Shown: positions 1 to 6,696, counted from the first letter of the stretch. The stretch: 11,262 nucleotides of DNA from an uncultured Bacillota bacterium (GCA_946540075.1 CAMNHZ010000024.1:1-11262), one strand, 5' to 3'. Made by a program: numbers and translations. Notes: generated by a model not told the origin, from the sequence alone.

Positions 1-16
1 TAATGCTTCTTTTTTT
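1..16 (+). terminator. Possible right arm and U-tract of an upstream gene's terminator (cut by window edge)
   Basis: The window opens with TAATGCTTC followed by a run of seven T (10-16). This would be the 3' half of a hairpin plus U-tract if the missing bases to the left read GAAGCA or similar. At the other terminators in the window the gene's stop codon lies in or beside the stem, so the TAA at 1-3 could be an upstream stop codon. The left arm is not visible, so this is inference. Confidence 0.3.
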
Positions 17-17
17 C

Positions 18-46
18 TTGTTTAAATATATATTTTTAGTTATAAT
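18..46 (+). promoter_or_regulatory. Sigma-A type promoter for rsmA
   Basis: A TTGTTT box at 18-23 and a perfect TATAAT at 41-46 are separated by 17 bases, the ideal spacing for the housekeeping sigma factor. Transcription would start near 53, giving a leader of only about 14 bases, with the ribosome binding site almost at the 5' end. In sequence this AT-rich, boxes can arise by chance; the exact spacing and placement are the support. Confidence 0.55.
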
Positions 47-66
47 ATTTACAAGAGGTGGAAAGA

Positions 67-909
67 ATGGAATATTCTCCTACAAAAATGCAAAATTTAT
101 TAGAAAAAAATAATTTTAGTTTTAAAAAAAGTTTTGGGCAAAATTTTATAATCGATGAGAATGTAATTAACAGTATAGTTACAAAAGCAGATATAGATGA
201 TGATACTTTAGTATTAGAAATTGGTCCTGGGGCAGGTTCACTTACATATAAGCTTGCTCAAGTTTCAAAGCAATTAGTTTGCTTTGAAATAGATGAAAGA
301 TTAAAAGACACATTAGAATCAAATTTATCTTCTTTTGATAATATAGATATTATATTTAACGACTTTTTAAGTGCTGATATAAAATCTGTTTTAGAGAAAT
401 ATGAATATAAAAAATTATATGTTGTTGCTAATTTACCTTACTATGTCACAACACCGATTATTATAAAACTCATAGAAGATAATATTCTACCAAATAAAAT
501 AGTTGTTATGGTACAAAAAGAAGTTGGTAATAGATTCAAAGCGTTGCCTAAAACTAAGGAATATAATTCTTTGAGTGTGTTTTTAAATTATTATTATGAT
601 ATAAAAAAAATAATCGATGTTAGTAGGAATGTCTTTATTCCAAAGCCAAATGTTGATAGTATTGTTGTAGAGTTTAATTTAAAAAGTTCTAGATATAAAT
701 TAATTGATGAAAAATTATTCTTTAAAATAGTAAAAGATAGTTTTAAACAAAAAAGAAAAACAATTAGAAACAATTTAAAAGGATATGATTTAGAAGTAAT
801 CAAATCAGTTTTAGAAAAACATAATGTTGACTTGTCAGTTAGAGCTGAGGCTTTACCTTTAGAAGTTTTTGTGGACATTTCTAATGAATTATCAAATAAG
901 CATAATTAA
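67..909 (+). CDS. rsmA: 16S rRNA (adenine(1518)-N6/adenine(1519)-N6)-dimethyltransferase RsmA (KsgA)
   Basis: This enzyme transfers four methyl groups from S-adenosylmethionine to two adjacent adenines in the 3' terminal hairpin of 16S rRNA, a late checkpoint of 30S subunit assembly in the cytoplasm. The 280-residue protein has the family signatures in order: FGQNFI near residue 23, the SAM-binding motif EIGPGAGSLT at 51-60, the acidic FEID that follows it, the catalytic NLPYYVTTPI at 122-131, PKPNVDS further on, and the C-terminal helical domain with RAEALPLE. Length is normal for the family. An in-frame GTG at 58 would add three residues, but it lies inside the Shine-Dalgarno sequence AAGAGGTGG (53-61), so the ATG at 67 with 5-base spacing is preferred. 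The gene has its own promoter and terminator, so it appears to be transcribed alone or as the last gene of an upstream unit. Confidence 0.96.
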   Translation: MEYSPTKMQNLLEKNNFSFKKSFGQNFIIDENVINSIVTKADIDDDTLVLEIGPGAGSLTYKLAQVSKQLVCFEIDERLKDTLESNLSSFDNIDIIFNDFLSADIKSVLEKYEYKKLYVVANLPYYVTTPIIIKLIEDNILPNKIVVMVQKEVGNRFKALPKTKEYNSLSVFLNYYYDIKKIIDVSRNVFIPKPNVDSIVVEFNLKSSRYKLIDEKLFFKIVKDSFKQKRKTIRNNLKGYDLEVIKSVLEKHNVDLSVRAEALPLEVFVDISNELSNKHN

Positions 910-922
910 ATTGTGCTTTTTT
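898..922 (+). terminator. Intrinsic terminator of rsmA, with the stop codon as the loop
   Basis: Bases 898-906 (AAGCATAAT) pair with 910-918 (ATTGTGCTT) in a nine-pair stem with one G-U pair, followed by a U-tract at 917-922. The three loop bases 907-909 are exactly the UAA stop codon of rsmA. The last three sense codons (Lys-His-Asn) form the left arm. Stem GC content is low, so strength is uncertain. Confidence 0.75.
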
Positions 923-952
923 ATATACTTTTCTAAAAAAACACAAAAAATA

Positions 953-961
953 TGTTACAAT
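953..961 (+). promoter_or_regulatory. Extended -10 promoter for ung-tilS-ftsH
   Basis: TGTTACAAT at 953-961 is a TG-n plus TACAAT extended -10 element. No convincing -35 box lies at the expected distance, which is common for extended -10 promoters. The predicted start near 968 gives a leader of about 12 bases before the ATG at 980. The site lies in the 70-base gap after the rsmA terminator, where a new unit should start. Confidence 0.6.
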
Positions 962-979
962 ATAAAGTGAGGTATGTTT

Positions 980-1627
980 ATGATAAACAAAAAATGGGAT
1001 GTAATTTTAAGTGACGAACTAAAAAAAGATTATTTTAAAAAATTAGCTTTTTTTGTAAAAAATGAATATGCAAATAAAACTATATATCCAGAGTATAAAA
1101 ACATATTTAATGCATTAAGGTATACTGATTATGATGACGTAAAGGTTGTTATTCTTGGTCAGGATCCATATCATGAATATCATCAAGCTCATGGTTTATC
1201 GTTTTCAGTTTTAGTTGAAAAGAGGCCTTCGTCATTAAATAATATTTTTAAAGAGTTAAACAATGATTTAGGAATTATTAGAACAAATAATAATTTGAGT
1301 GATTGGGCGAAGCAAGGAGTTCTTTTGTTAAATTCAATATTAACAGTAGAAGAAGGTAAACCATTATCACATAAGAATATTGGTTGGGAGTATTTTACTG
1401 ATAATATAATAAAATGTTTAAATGAACGTCAAGATCCAGTAATTTTTATATTATGGGGTAATTATGCACGCAGTAAAAAAAGTTTAATAACTAATTCTAG
1501 ACATAAGATAATTGAGTCAGTTCATCCGTCAGGTTTATCAGCTAATCGTGGCTTTTTTGGAAGCAAACCATTTTCAAAGACTAATAATTATTTGAAAGAA
1601 ATGGGTAAAAAAGAAATAATTTGGTAG
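980..1627 (+). CDS. ung: Uracil-DNA glycosylase, family 1
   Basis: The enzyme cleaves uracil from DNA (from cytosine deamination or dUTP incorporation) and starts base excision repair in the cytoplasm. The 215-residue protein carries the water-activating motif GQDPYH at residues 60-65, whose Asp62 is the catalytic base, then QAHGLSFSV, the LLLNSILTV segment with SHKNIGW, the ILWGNYA strand, and the leucine-loop motif HPSGLSANRGFFG beginning at His182. The usual proline in HPSPLS is glycine here. An earlier in-frame ATG at 974 is only one base from the ribosome binding site GTGAGG (967-972), so the ATG at 980 is the better start. The stop codon (1625-1627) touches the tilS ribosome binding site, which suggests one transcript with tilS and ftsH. 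Finding ung between rsmA and tilS is not the usual Bacilli arrangement. Confidence 0.96.
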   Translation: MINKKWDVILSDELKKDYFKKLAFFVKNEYANKTIYPEYKNIFNALRYTDYDDVKVVILGQDPYHEYHQAHGLSFSVLVEKRPSSLNNIFKELNNDLGIIRTNNNLSDWAKQGVLLLNSILTVEEGKPLSHKNIGWEYFTDNIIKCLNERQDPVIFILWGNYARSKKSLITNSRHKIIESVHPSGLSANRGFFGSKPFSKTNNYLKEMGKKEIIW

Positions 1628-1638
1628 AGGGGAATAAT

Positions 1639-2964
1639 ATGAAAGAAGCTTATAATTATTTACTAAATGAGATAGGATTAAAATATGGAGATAGTGTTGT
1701 TGTTGGTGTCTCTGGGGGACCTGATTCGATGGCACTTTTACATTTGGCATGTCGTTTAAAAAAAGCTATGGATATAAATGTCATTTGTGCTCACGTTAAT
1801 CACAATGTAAGAAAAGAAAGTGATAGTGAAAAAGAATTTGTTGAAAAATTTTGTGCTAATAATAATGTAATATTTGAATATATTAAGATTGATAATTGGG
1901 GTGACGATAATTTCCATAACGAAGCACGAAGTAAAAGATACAATTATTTTAATAAAATTATTAAGAAGTATAATGCTAAGTTTTTATTTACTGCTCATCA
2001 TGGTGATGATTTAGTTGAAACAATATTGATGAGAATTGTAAGAGGTTCTACTTTGAGAGGATATAGTGGTTTTTCTAGAACAATAGACATGGGTGATTAT
2101 TTTATAATTAGACCTTTAATAAATGTTACTAAAGGTGATATTGTTGCTTATGACAAGAAACATAAAATATCTTATGTTCTTGACAAATCAAATGAAAAAG
2201 ATGTTTATACAAGAAATCGTTTTAGAAAGTATATTTTACCAGCATTAAAGAATGAAGATAAGAATGTTCATCAAAAATTTTATAAATTTAGTAAAACATT
2301 ACTTATGTATAATGATTATATAGATAGACAGGTAGAAAAAGTTATAAATTATATTTGTCCTCAAAACATTATAAATATCGATAAGTTTAAGGAACAAGAA
2401 TATGTAATTGGAATGAAAATAATATATTATATATTAGAACAAATATATCAAGATGATCTTATGTTAATAACTGATCATCATGCAGAGCTTATATATAATT
2501 TATTAACATCTAAAAAAGCTAATTTAAGAATACATTTACCTAATAATATTCAAGCAGTTAAAGCATATAATACACTTACTTTCGTTCGTGAAAAAACAAG
2601 TATAAATGATTATGAAATAGAGTTAATTAATTATGCTAATCTTCCAAATGGTAAGAATATAGAAGTGATTGAAAAAACAACATCTGATAGTAATAATATT
2701 TGTAGACTTAGCAAAAAAGATGTTGCCTTCCCACTTCATATAAGGACACGACATGATGGTGATAAGATGAGTGTAAAAGGAATGCTTGGACGAAAAAAAA
2801 TAAATGATATTTTTATAGATGATAAGATACCAATGGCAGAACGTGATTTGTGGCCTATAGTAGTAGATTCAAATGAAAATATCGTTTGGTTACCAGGATT
2901 AAAAAAATCTAAATTATGTAAAACAAAAGACGAAAAGTATGATATAATACTTAAATATTATTAA
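1639..2964 (+). CDS. tilS: tRNA(Ile)-lysidine synthase TilS
   Basis: TilS uses ATP to attach lysine to cytidine 34 of the CAU-anticodon tRNA-Ile, changing it to read AUA instead of AUG; AUA is a frequent codon in this AT-rich sequence. The 441-residue protein has the N-terminal PP-loop ATPase signature SGGPDS at 25-30, followed by HVNHNVRKES, the family motif TAHHGDDLVET, RGSTLRGYSG, and the tRNA-contacting segment around TRNRFRKYILP. A middle domain is followed by the C-terminal TilS domain (about 365-430; IRTRHDGDKM and KKINDIFID are recognisable). The in-frame TTG at 1621 overlaps the end of ung and has no ribosome binding site of its own; the ATG at 1639 sits six bases after AGAGGGG (1626-1632). 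The stop is 11 bases before ftsH, and its last codons contain a promoter-like element. The usual partner hpt is not present downstream. Confidence 0.96.
   Translation: MKEAYNYLLNEIGLKYGDSVVVGVSGGPDSMALLHLACRLKKAMDINVICAHVNHNVRKESDSEKEFVEKFCANNNVIFEYIKIDNWGDDNFHNEARSKRYNYFNKIIKKYNAKFLFTAHHGDDLVETILMRIVRGSTLRGYSGFSRTIDMGDYFIIRPLINVTKGDIVAYDKKHKISYVLDKSNEKDVYTRNRFRKYILPALKNEDKNVHQKFYKFSKTLLMYNDYIDRQVEKVINYICPQNIINIDKFKEQEYVIGMKIIYYILEQIYQDDLMLITDHHAELIYNLLTSKKANLRIHLPNNIQAVKAYNTLTFVREKTSINDYEIELINYANLPNGKNIEVIEKTTSDSNNICRLSKKDVAFPLHIRTRHDGDKMSVKGMLGRKKINDIFIDDKIPMAERDLWPIVVDSNENIVWLPGLKKSKLCKTKDEKYDIILKYY
2940..2948 (+). promoter_or_regulatory. Extended -10 promoter-like element for ftsH inside the tilS 3' end
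   Basis: TGATATAAT at 2940-2948 is a perfect TG-n-TATAAT extended -10 element within the last tilS codons (Tyr-Asp-Ile-Ile). Transcription would start near 2955, about 21 bases before the ftsH ATG and just before its AAGGAGGA site. The -35 region (AAAACA at 2920-2925) is weak. Such strings occur by chance about once per strand in a window this AT-rich (rough estimate), but the placement right before ftsH is suggestive. Confidence 0.45.
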
Positions 2965-2975
2965 GGAGGAATATT

Positions 2976-4943
2976 ATGGCAAATAAACAAATGAAAAGGA
3001 GTATAGTTCCGTATATATTTTTGTCTCTATTTATGATAGGTATAATTTTTATGTTTGATAACTTAAATCATAAAGTTAATCAATTAACATATGATGAATT
3101 TACAACATTAGTAGAAACAAAGAAAGTAAAAAAAATATCAATAGAACCTAATAGTTCGGCAGGAATATATGTTATTAGTGGTACTGCTAAAGGGTATCAA
3201 CAAGGTGAAAAATTTGTAGTTAGAGTACCTCTTTCTGATGATGTGGTAAGTACACTTTTAGATTATCAAAGTACTTATAGTTTTAAAATGGATACAAAAT
3301 CTGATCCATCATCAAATATGCTTTTACTTATATTAGTTAATGTCCTACCAATTGTAATAATCGGAGGATTAGTAGTATTTGTAATAACTAGACAGGTTGG
3401 TACAAATAATAAATCAATGGACTTTGGAAAGAGTCGAGCAAGACTTAATTCTGATAAAAACAAAGTGACTTTTGATGATGTTGCAGGACTTGATGAAGAA
3501 AAAGAAGAAGTACAAGAATTAATTGATTTCTTGAAAGAACCTAAAAAATTCCAACAATTAGGTGCAAGAATTCCAAAGGGTGTATTATTAGTAGGTCCTC
3601 CAGGTACTGGTAAAACATTACTTGCCAGAGCTGTAGCAGGAGAAGCTAACGTTCCATTTTATTTTATAAGTGGTTCAGACTTTGTTGAATTATTTGTTGG
3701 TGTAGGAGCAAGTCGTGTACGTGATATGTTCAGACAAGCAAAACATAATGCACCATGTTTAATTTTTATCGATGAAATAGATGCAGTAGGTCGTCAAAGA
3801 GGAACTGGATTAGGTGGAGGACATGATGAACGTGAACAAACACTTAATCAATTATTAACTGAGATGGATGGTTTTGGAGCAAATGAAGGTATTATTATCA
3901 TTGCTGCTACAAATAGACCAGACGTATTAGATCCAGCTCTTCTTCGTCCAGGAAGATTTGATAGACAAGTAACAGTTAATTTACCAGATATCAAAGGTAG
4001 AGAAGAAATCTTAAAAGTACATGCTAAGAATAAAACATTTGCTAAGAATATCAAATTATCTAGTATAGCTAAACGTACAGTTGGATTTAGTGGTGCTGAT
4101 TTAGAAAATTTATTAAATGAAGCAGCACTGTTAGCAGTACGTAAAAATAAAAAAGCAATTACTATGATTGATATTGATGAAGCACATGATAGAGTTTTAA
4201 TGGGACCAGCTAAAAAGTCTCATAAATATACTGAAAAAGAGAAAAAAACTGTTGCATACCATGAAGCAGGTCATGCTGTAATTGGTTTATGTTTAGAAGG
4301 AGCAAATGAAGTTCAAAAAATCACTATTGTTCCAAGAGGTAATGCTGGTGGTTATAACTTGATGTTACCAAAAGAAGAAACATATTTATCTACTAAGGGA
4401 GAATTATTAGATACAATTAGTGGTTTACTTGGTGGTAGAGTAGCTGAAGAAATAGTATTTAAAGAGATAACAACAGGAGCACATAACGATTTTGAAAAAG
4501 CAACTAAAATAGCTCGTTCCATGGTTACAGAATACGGTATGAGTGATTTAGGACCAATACAATTAGAACACCAAGAATCAAGTGTATTCTTAGGACGCGA
4601 TTATAACAAGAGCCGTAATTTCTCTAGCCAAGTAGCATTTGAAATTGATCAGGAACAACGTAAGATAATAAATGAATGTTATGAAAAAGCTAAAAAGATT
4701 ATTTCTAAAAATATGGATTTATTAGAATTAATAGCTAATAGCTTGCTAGAACGTGAAACTTTAACTAAGGAAGAAATTGATTATTTGTATAAAAACAAAA
4801 AATTACCAACAGAAGATGAACTTCAAGATATGAAATATGAAAATATGAATGTTGAAGAATTGCGTGATTTAGCTAGACAAAAACAAATTAAAAATTATTC
4901 AAAAATGACAAAAGACGAATTAATAAAAGAATTAGAGGACTAA
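2976..4943 (+). CDS. ftsH: ATP-dependent zinc metalloprotease FtsH with a Rho_N-like C-terminal tail
   Basis: FtsH is a hexameric, membrane-anchored AAA+ protease that pulls out and degrades misfolded membrane proteins and short-lived regulators. The 655-residue protein has a transmembrane helix at about 10-27, an extracytoplasmic segment, a second helix at about 115-137, then the AAA+ domain: Walker A GPPGTGKT (207-214), pore motif FVGVG (240-244), Walker B LIFIDEID (262-269) and the second region of homology with RPGRFDR (324-330). The peptidase domain has the zinc motif HEAGH (429-433) and third ligand Asp505. The canonical fold ends near 612. The last 33 residues (623-655) resemble a Rho_N/SAP-type helical motif, where most FtsH proteins have an unstructured tail. 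The start follows AAGGAGGA (2963-2970) by five bases, and this site overlaps the tilS stop. All catalytic residues are present. Confidence 0.97.
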   Translation: MANKQMKRSIVPYIFLSLFMIGIIFMFDNLNHKVNQLTYDEFTTLVETKKVKKISIEPNSSAGIYVISGTAKGYQQGEKFVVRVPLSDDVVSTLLDYQSTYSFKMDTKSDPSSNMLLLILVNVLPIVIIGGLVVFVITRQVGTNNKSMDFGKSRARLNSDKNKVTFDDVAGLDEEKEEVQELIDFLKEPKKFQQLGARIPKGVLLVGPPGTGKTLLARAVAGEANVPFYFISGSDFVELFVGVGASRVRDMFRQAKHNAPCLIFIDEIDAVGRQRGTGLGGGHDEREQTLNQLLTEMDGFGANEGIIIIAATNRPDVLDPALLRPGRFDRQVTVNLPDIKGREEILKVHAKNKTFAKNIKLSSIAKRTVGFSGADLENLLNEAALLAVRKNKKAITMIDIDEAHDRVLMGPAKKSHKYTEKEKKTVAYHEAGHAVIGLCLEGANEVQKITIVPRGNAGGYNLMLPKEETYLSTKGELLDTISGLLGGRVAEEIVFKEITTGAHNDFEKATKIARSMVTEYGMSDLGPIQLEHQESSVFLGRDYNKSRNFSSQVAFEIDQEQRKIINECYEKAKKIISKNMDLLELIANSLLERETLTKEEIDYLYKNKKLPTEDELQDMKYENMNVEELRDLARQKQIKNYSKMTKDELIKELED

Positions 4944-4962
4944 TATAGCCCTCTAATTTTTT
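4931..4962 (+). terminator. Intrinsic terminator of ung-tilS-ftsH overlapping the ftsH stop codon
   Basis: ATTAGAGG (4931-4938) pairs with CCTCTAAT (4950-4957), an eight-pair stem followed by a T-run at 4957-4962. The 11-base loop contains the ftsH stop codon UAA (4941-4943) and may add three further pairs around an AUA apex. The left arm encodes the last residues of FtsH. Confidence 0.85.
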
Positions 4963-4990
4963 AAAAGTCATAGATTTATGTATAGAATTG

Positions 4991-5006
4991 TGATAAAATA
5001 TTTTAT
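4991..5006 (+). promoter_or_regulatory. Extended -10 promoter for parA with an overlapping 14-base palindrome
   Basis: TGATAAAAT at 4991-4999 fits a TG-n plus TAAAAT extended -10 element; a poor -35 match (TAGATT, 4971-4976) lies 17 bases upstream. Transcription would start near 5006, about 27 bases before the parA ATG. ATAAAATATTTTAT at 4993-5006 is a perfect inverted repeat covering the -10 box and likely start site, so it could serve as an operator, though pure A/T palindromes are common in such DNA. Confidence 0.45.
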
Positions 5007-5032
5007 AGACGTAGGAAAGAAATGGTGAGATT

Positions 5033-5818
5033 ATGGGTAAGATTATATCATTAGTAAATCAAAAAGGTGGAGTAGGAAAAACAACTTCCAGTATAAATCT
5101 CGCAGCATCTTTAGGAGTACTTAGACAAAAAGTTTTATTAATAGATTTAGACCCTCAAGGAAATGCTAGTACAGGTTTAGGAATAAATAAAGCAGATTTT
5201 GAAAAAAGTGTTTATGATATGCTTATTGATGAAGCTACAATTTCAGAAGTTACAATTAAAACAAAATTTAAAAATTTATCAATTATTCCAGCAACAATTA
5301 ATCTAGCTGGTGCAGATATTGAACTTATGGAAAAAAGTAAATTGGAACCAGGATTTATAAAAGGAAATCAATTAAAAAAATATTTAGATACAGTAAAAGA
5401 TGATTATGATTATATTATAATTGATTGTCCACCATCACTTGGTATATTGACAACAAATGCTCTTACTGCATCAGATTCTGTTATTATTCCAGTTCAATGT
5501 GAATTTTTCGCACTAGAAGGAATTATGCAACTTTTAAACACTATAATGCTAGCTCAAAAGAAATTGAATCCAGATCTTACTATTGAGGGAGTATTATTAA
5601 CAATGTTAGATTCTAGAACAAATTTAGGTTTAGAAGTAGTAGAAGATGTAAAAAGTTATTTTAAAGAACGTGTATATGATACTATAATTCCTCGACTTGT
5701 AAGACTTTCAGAAGCACCAAGTCATGGAAAACCAATACTTGCATATGATCCACAAAGTCGTGGAACAGAAGCTTATTTGAATTTAGCTAAGGAAGTGATT
5801 GAACGTAATGGAGAATAA
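5033..5818 (+). CDS. parA: Chromosome-partitioning ATPase ParA (Soj family)
   Basis: ParA is a nucleoid-binding ATPase that works with ParB-parS complexes in moving and placing newly copied origins; in Bacilli the Soj form also controls DnaA. The 261-residue protein begins at once with the deviant Walker A motif KGGVGKTT (11-18, signature Lys11 and Lys16), then DLDPQGN (38-44), the Walker B strand IIIDCPPSLG around Asp131, and the conserved segment PRLVRLSEAPSHGKP (220-234), whose basic residues contribute to DNA binding in the family. It lacks an N-terminal helix-turn-helix extension, as in chromosomal rather than P1-type plasmid ParA. The start is preceded by GGTGA (5024-5028). The gene overlaps parB by 11 bases, which indicates coupled translation. 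No good parS site is visible nearby. Confidence 0.95.
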   Translation: MGKIISLVNQKGGVGKTTSSINLAASLGVLRQKVLLIDLDPQGNASTGLGINKADFEKSVYDMLIDEATISEVTIKTKFKNLSIIPATINLAGADIELMEKSKLEPGFIKGNQLKKYLDTVKDDYDYIIIDCPPSLGILTTNALTASDSVIIPVQCEFFALEGIMQLLNTIMLAQKKLNPDLTIEGVLLTMLDSRTNLGLEVVEDVKSYFKERVYDTIIPRLVRLSEAPSHGKPILAYDPQSRGTEAYLNLAKEVIERNGE

Positions 5819-6689
5819 GAAACGAGCATTAGGTCGTGGCCTAGAACAATTATTTAATTCAGATAATTTAAATATTGAAACAATTGAAAAACAAATATAT
5901 GATGATGCGACAAATGAAGAAATATTAGAAATCTCATTAGATGAATTACGACCAAATCCTTACCAACCAAGAAAAGTATTTAATGAAGAATCATTAAAAG
6001 AACTTTCAGATTCAATAAAAGAACACGGTGTATTTCAACCAATTATAGTAAAAAAGAGTATTCATGGTTATGAAATAATTGCTGGAGAACGACGTTATCG
6101 TGCATCTAAAATGGCAGGTATAAAGAAGATACCAGCAATAATTCGAACTTTTACAGATGAACAAATGATGGAAATTGCATTGTTAGAAAATTTACAACGT
6201 GAAAATTTAAGTGCTATTGAAGAAGCTCAGGCATATAAATCTATGTTAGAAAAATTAAATTTAACACAAGAACAATTATCTAAAAAGGTAGGAAAAAGCC
6301 GTAGTCATATAACTAATTTATTAGGTTTATTAAGATTACCATCAGAAATACAAGCAATGGTAAATAATGGAGTACTTACAATGGGGCATGCAAGAGCTCT
6401 TAGTAAATTAGAATCTGACGAGCAAATTGTAACAATGGCTAATGAAATAGCTAAAAACAAATTACCTGTTCGTGATATTGAACAAATGGTAAAAGAAGAA
6501 GATGTAGAGAAGAAAAATAAAATAAAAAGACATTCTTATACTACAGATTCAAACTATAGATATGTTGAAGATATAATGGCTGAAAAATTGGATACAAAAG
6601 TCAAAATTAAAGATAAAAAAATAGAAATAAAATTTACAAATGTAGCTGATTTGAATAGAATTTTAGAAATATTAAAAATTAAAGGATAG
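5808..6689 (+). CDS. parB: Chromosome-partitioning protein ParB (Spo0J family CTPase)
   Basis: ParB loads at parS sites near the origin, binds CTP and slides as a clamp, forming the partition complex that ParA acts on. The 293-residue protein has the typical N-terminal ParA-contacting peptide (KKRALGRGLEQLF), the CTP-binding region with PNPYQPRK (49-56) and the GERRYRA motif (93-99), ENLQRENL (127-134), a helix-turn-helix at about 152-172 (GKSRSHITN), and a lysine-rich linker leading to a C-terminal dimerisation domain (about 248-293). The ATG at 5808 lies within the last 11 bases of parA, with GGAAGTGA (5791-5798) upstream; a TTG at 5799 is too close to that site. From sequence alone it could be Spo0J or its paralogue Noc, but its place directly after parA favours Spo0J. 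It is followed closely by mscS. Confidence 0.95.
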   Translation: MENKKRALGRGLEQLFNSDNLNIETIEKQIYDDATNEEILEISLDELRPNPYQPRKVFNEESLKELSDSIKEHGVFQPIIVKKSIHGYEIIAGERRYRASKMAGIKKIPAIIRTFTDEQMMEIALLENLQRENLSAIEEAQAYKSMLEKLNLTQEQLSKKVGKSRSHITNLLGLLRLPSEIQAMVNNGVLTMGHARALSKLESDEQIVTMANEIAKNKLPVRDIEQMVKEEDVEKKNKIKRHSYTTDSNYRYVEDIMAEKLDTKVKIKDKKIEIKFTNVADLNRILEILKIKG

Positions 6690-6696
6690 ATTGATT

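Noticed and set aside
58..66. GTG start three codons upstream for rsmA
   Set aside because: This GTG is part of the Shine-Dalgarno sequence AAGAGGTGG; the ATG at 67 has proper spacing.
594..878. Reverse-strand open frame within rsmA, and similar ones at 3275-3463, 3848-4054, 6672-6854, 7537-7728, 7652-7882, 9894-10115 and 10456-10638
   Set aside because: They lie inside strongly supported genes, have low-complexity Ser/Phe/Leu-rich translations typical of AT-rich antisense, and show no family motifs.
4745..4760. Possible parS half-site in ftsH (ACGTGAAAC)
   Set aside because: Only the right half matches the consensus and the left half does not; the bases are explained by codons for Glu-Arg-Glu-Thr.
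4944..5032. Riboswitch or small RNA in the ftsH-parA gap
   Set aside because: The 89 bases are accounted for by a terminator tail, a promoter and a ribosome binding site; no further stable fold was seen by eye.
5033..6689. parA-parB as plasmid or phage partition genes
   Set aside because: ParA lacks an N-terminal HTH, ParB is the chromosomal Spo0J type, and the flanking genes are core chromosomal.
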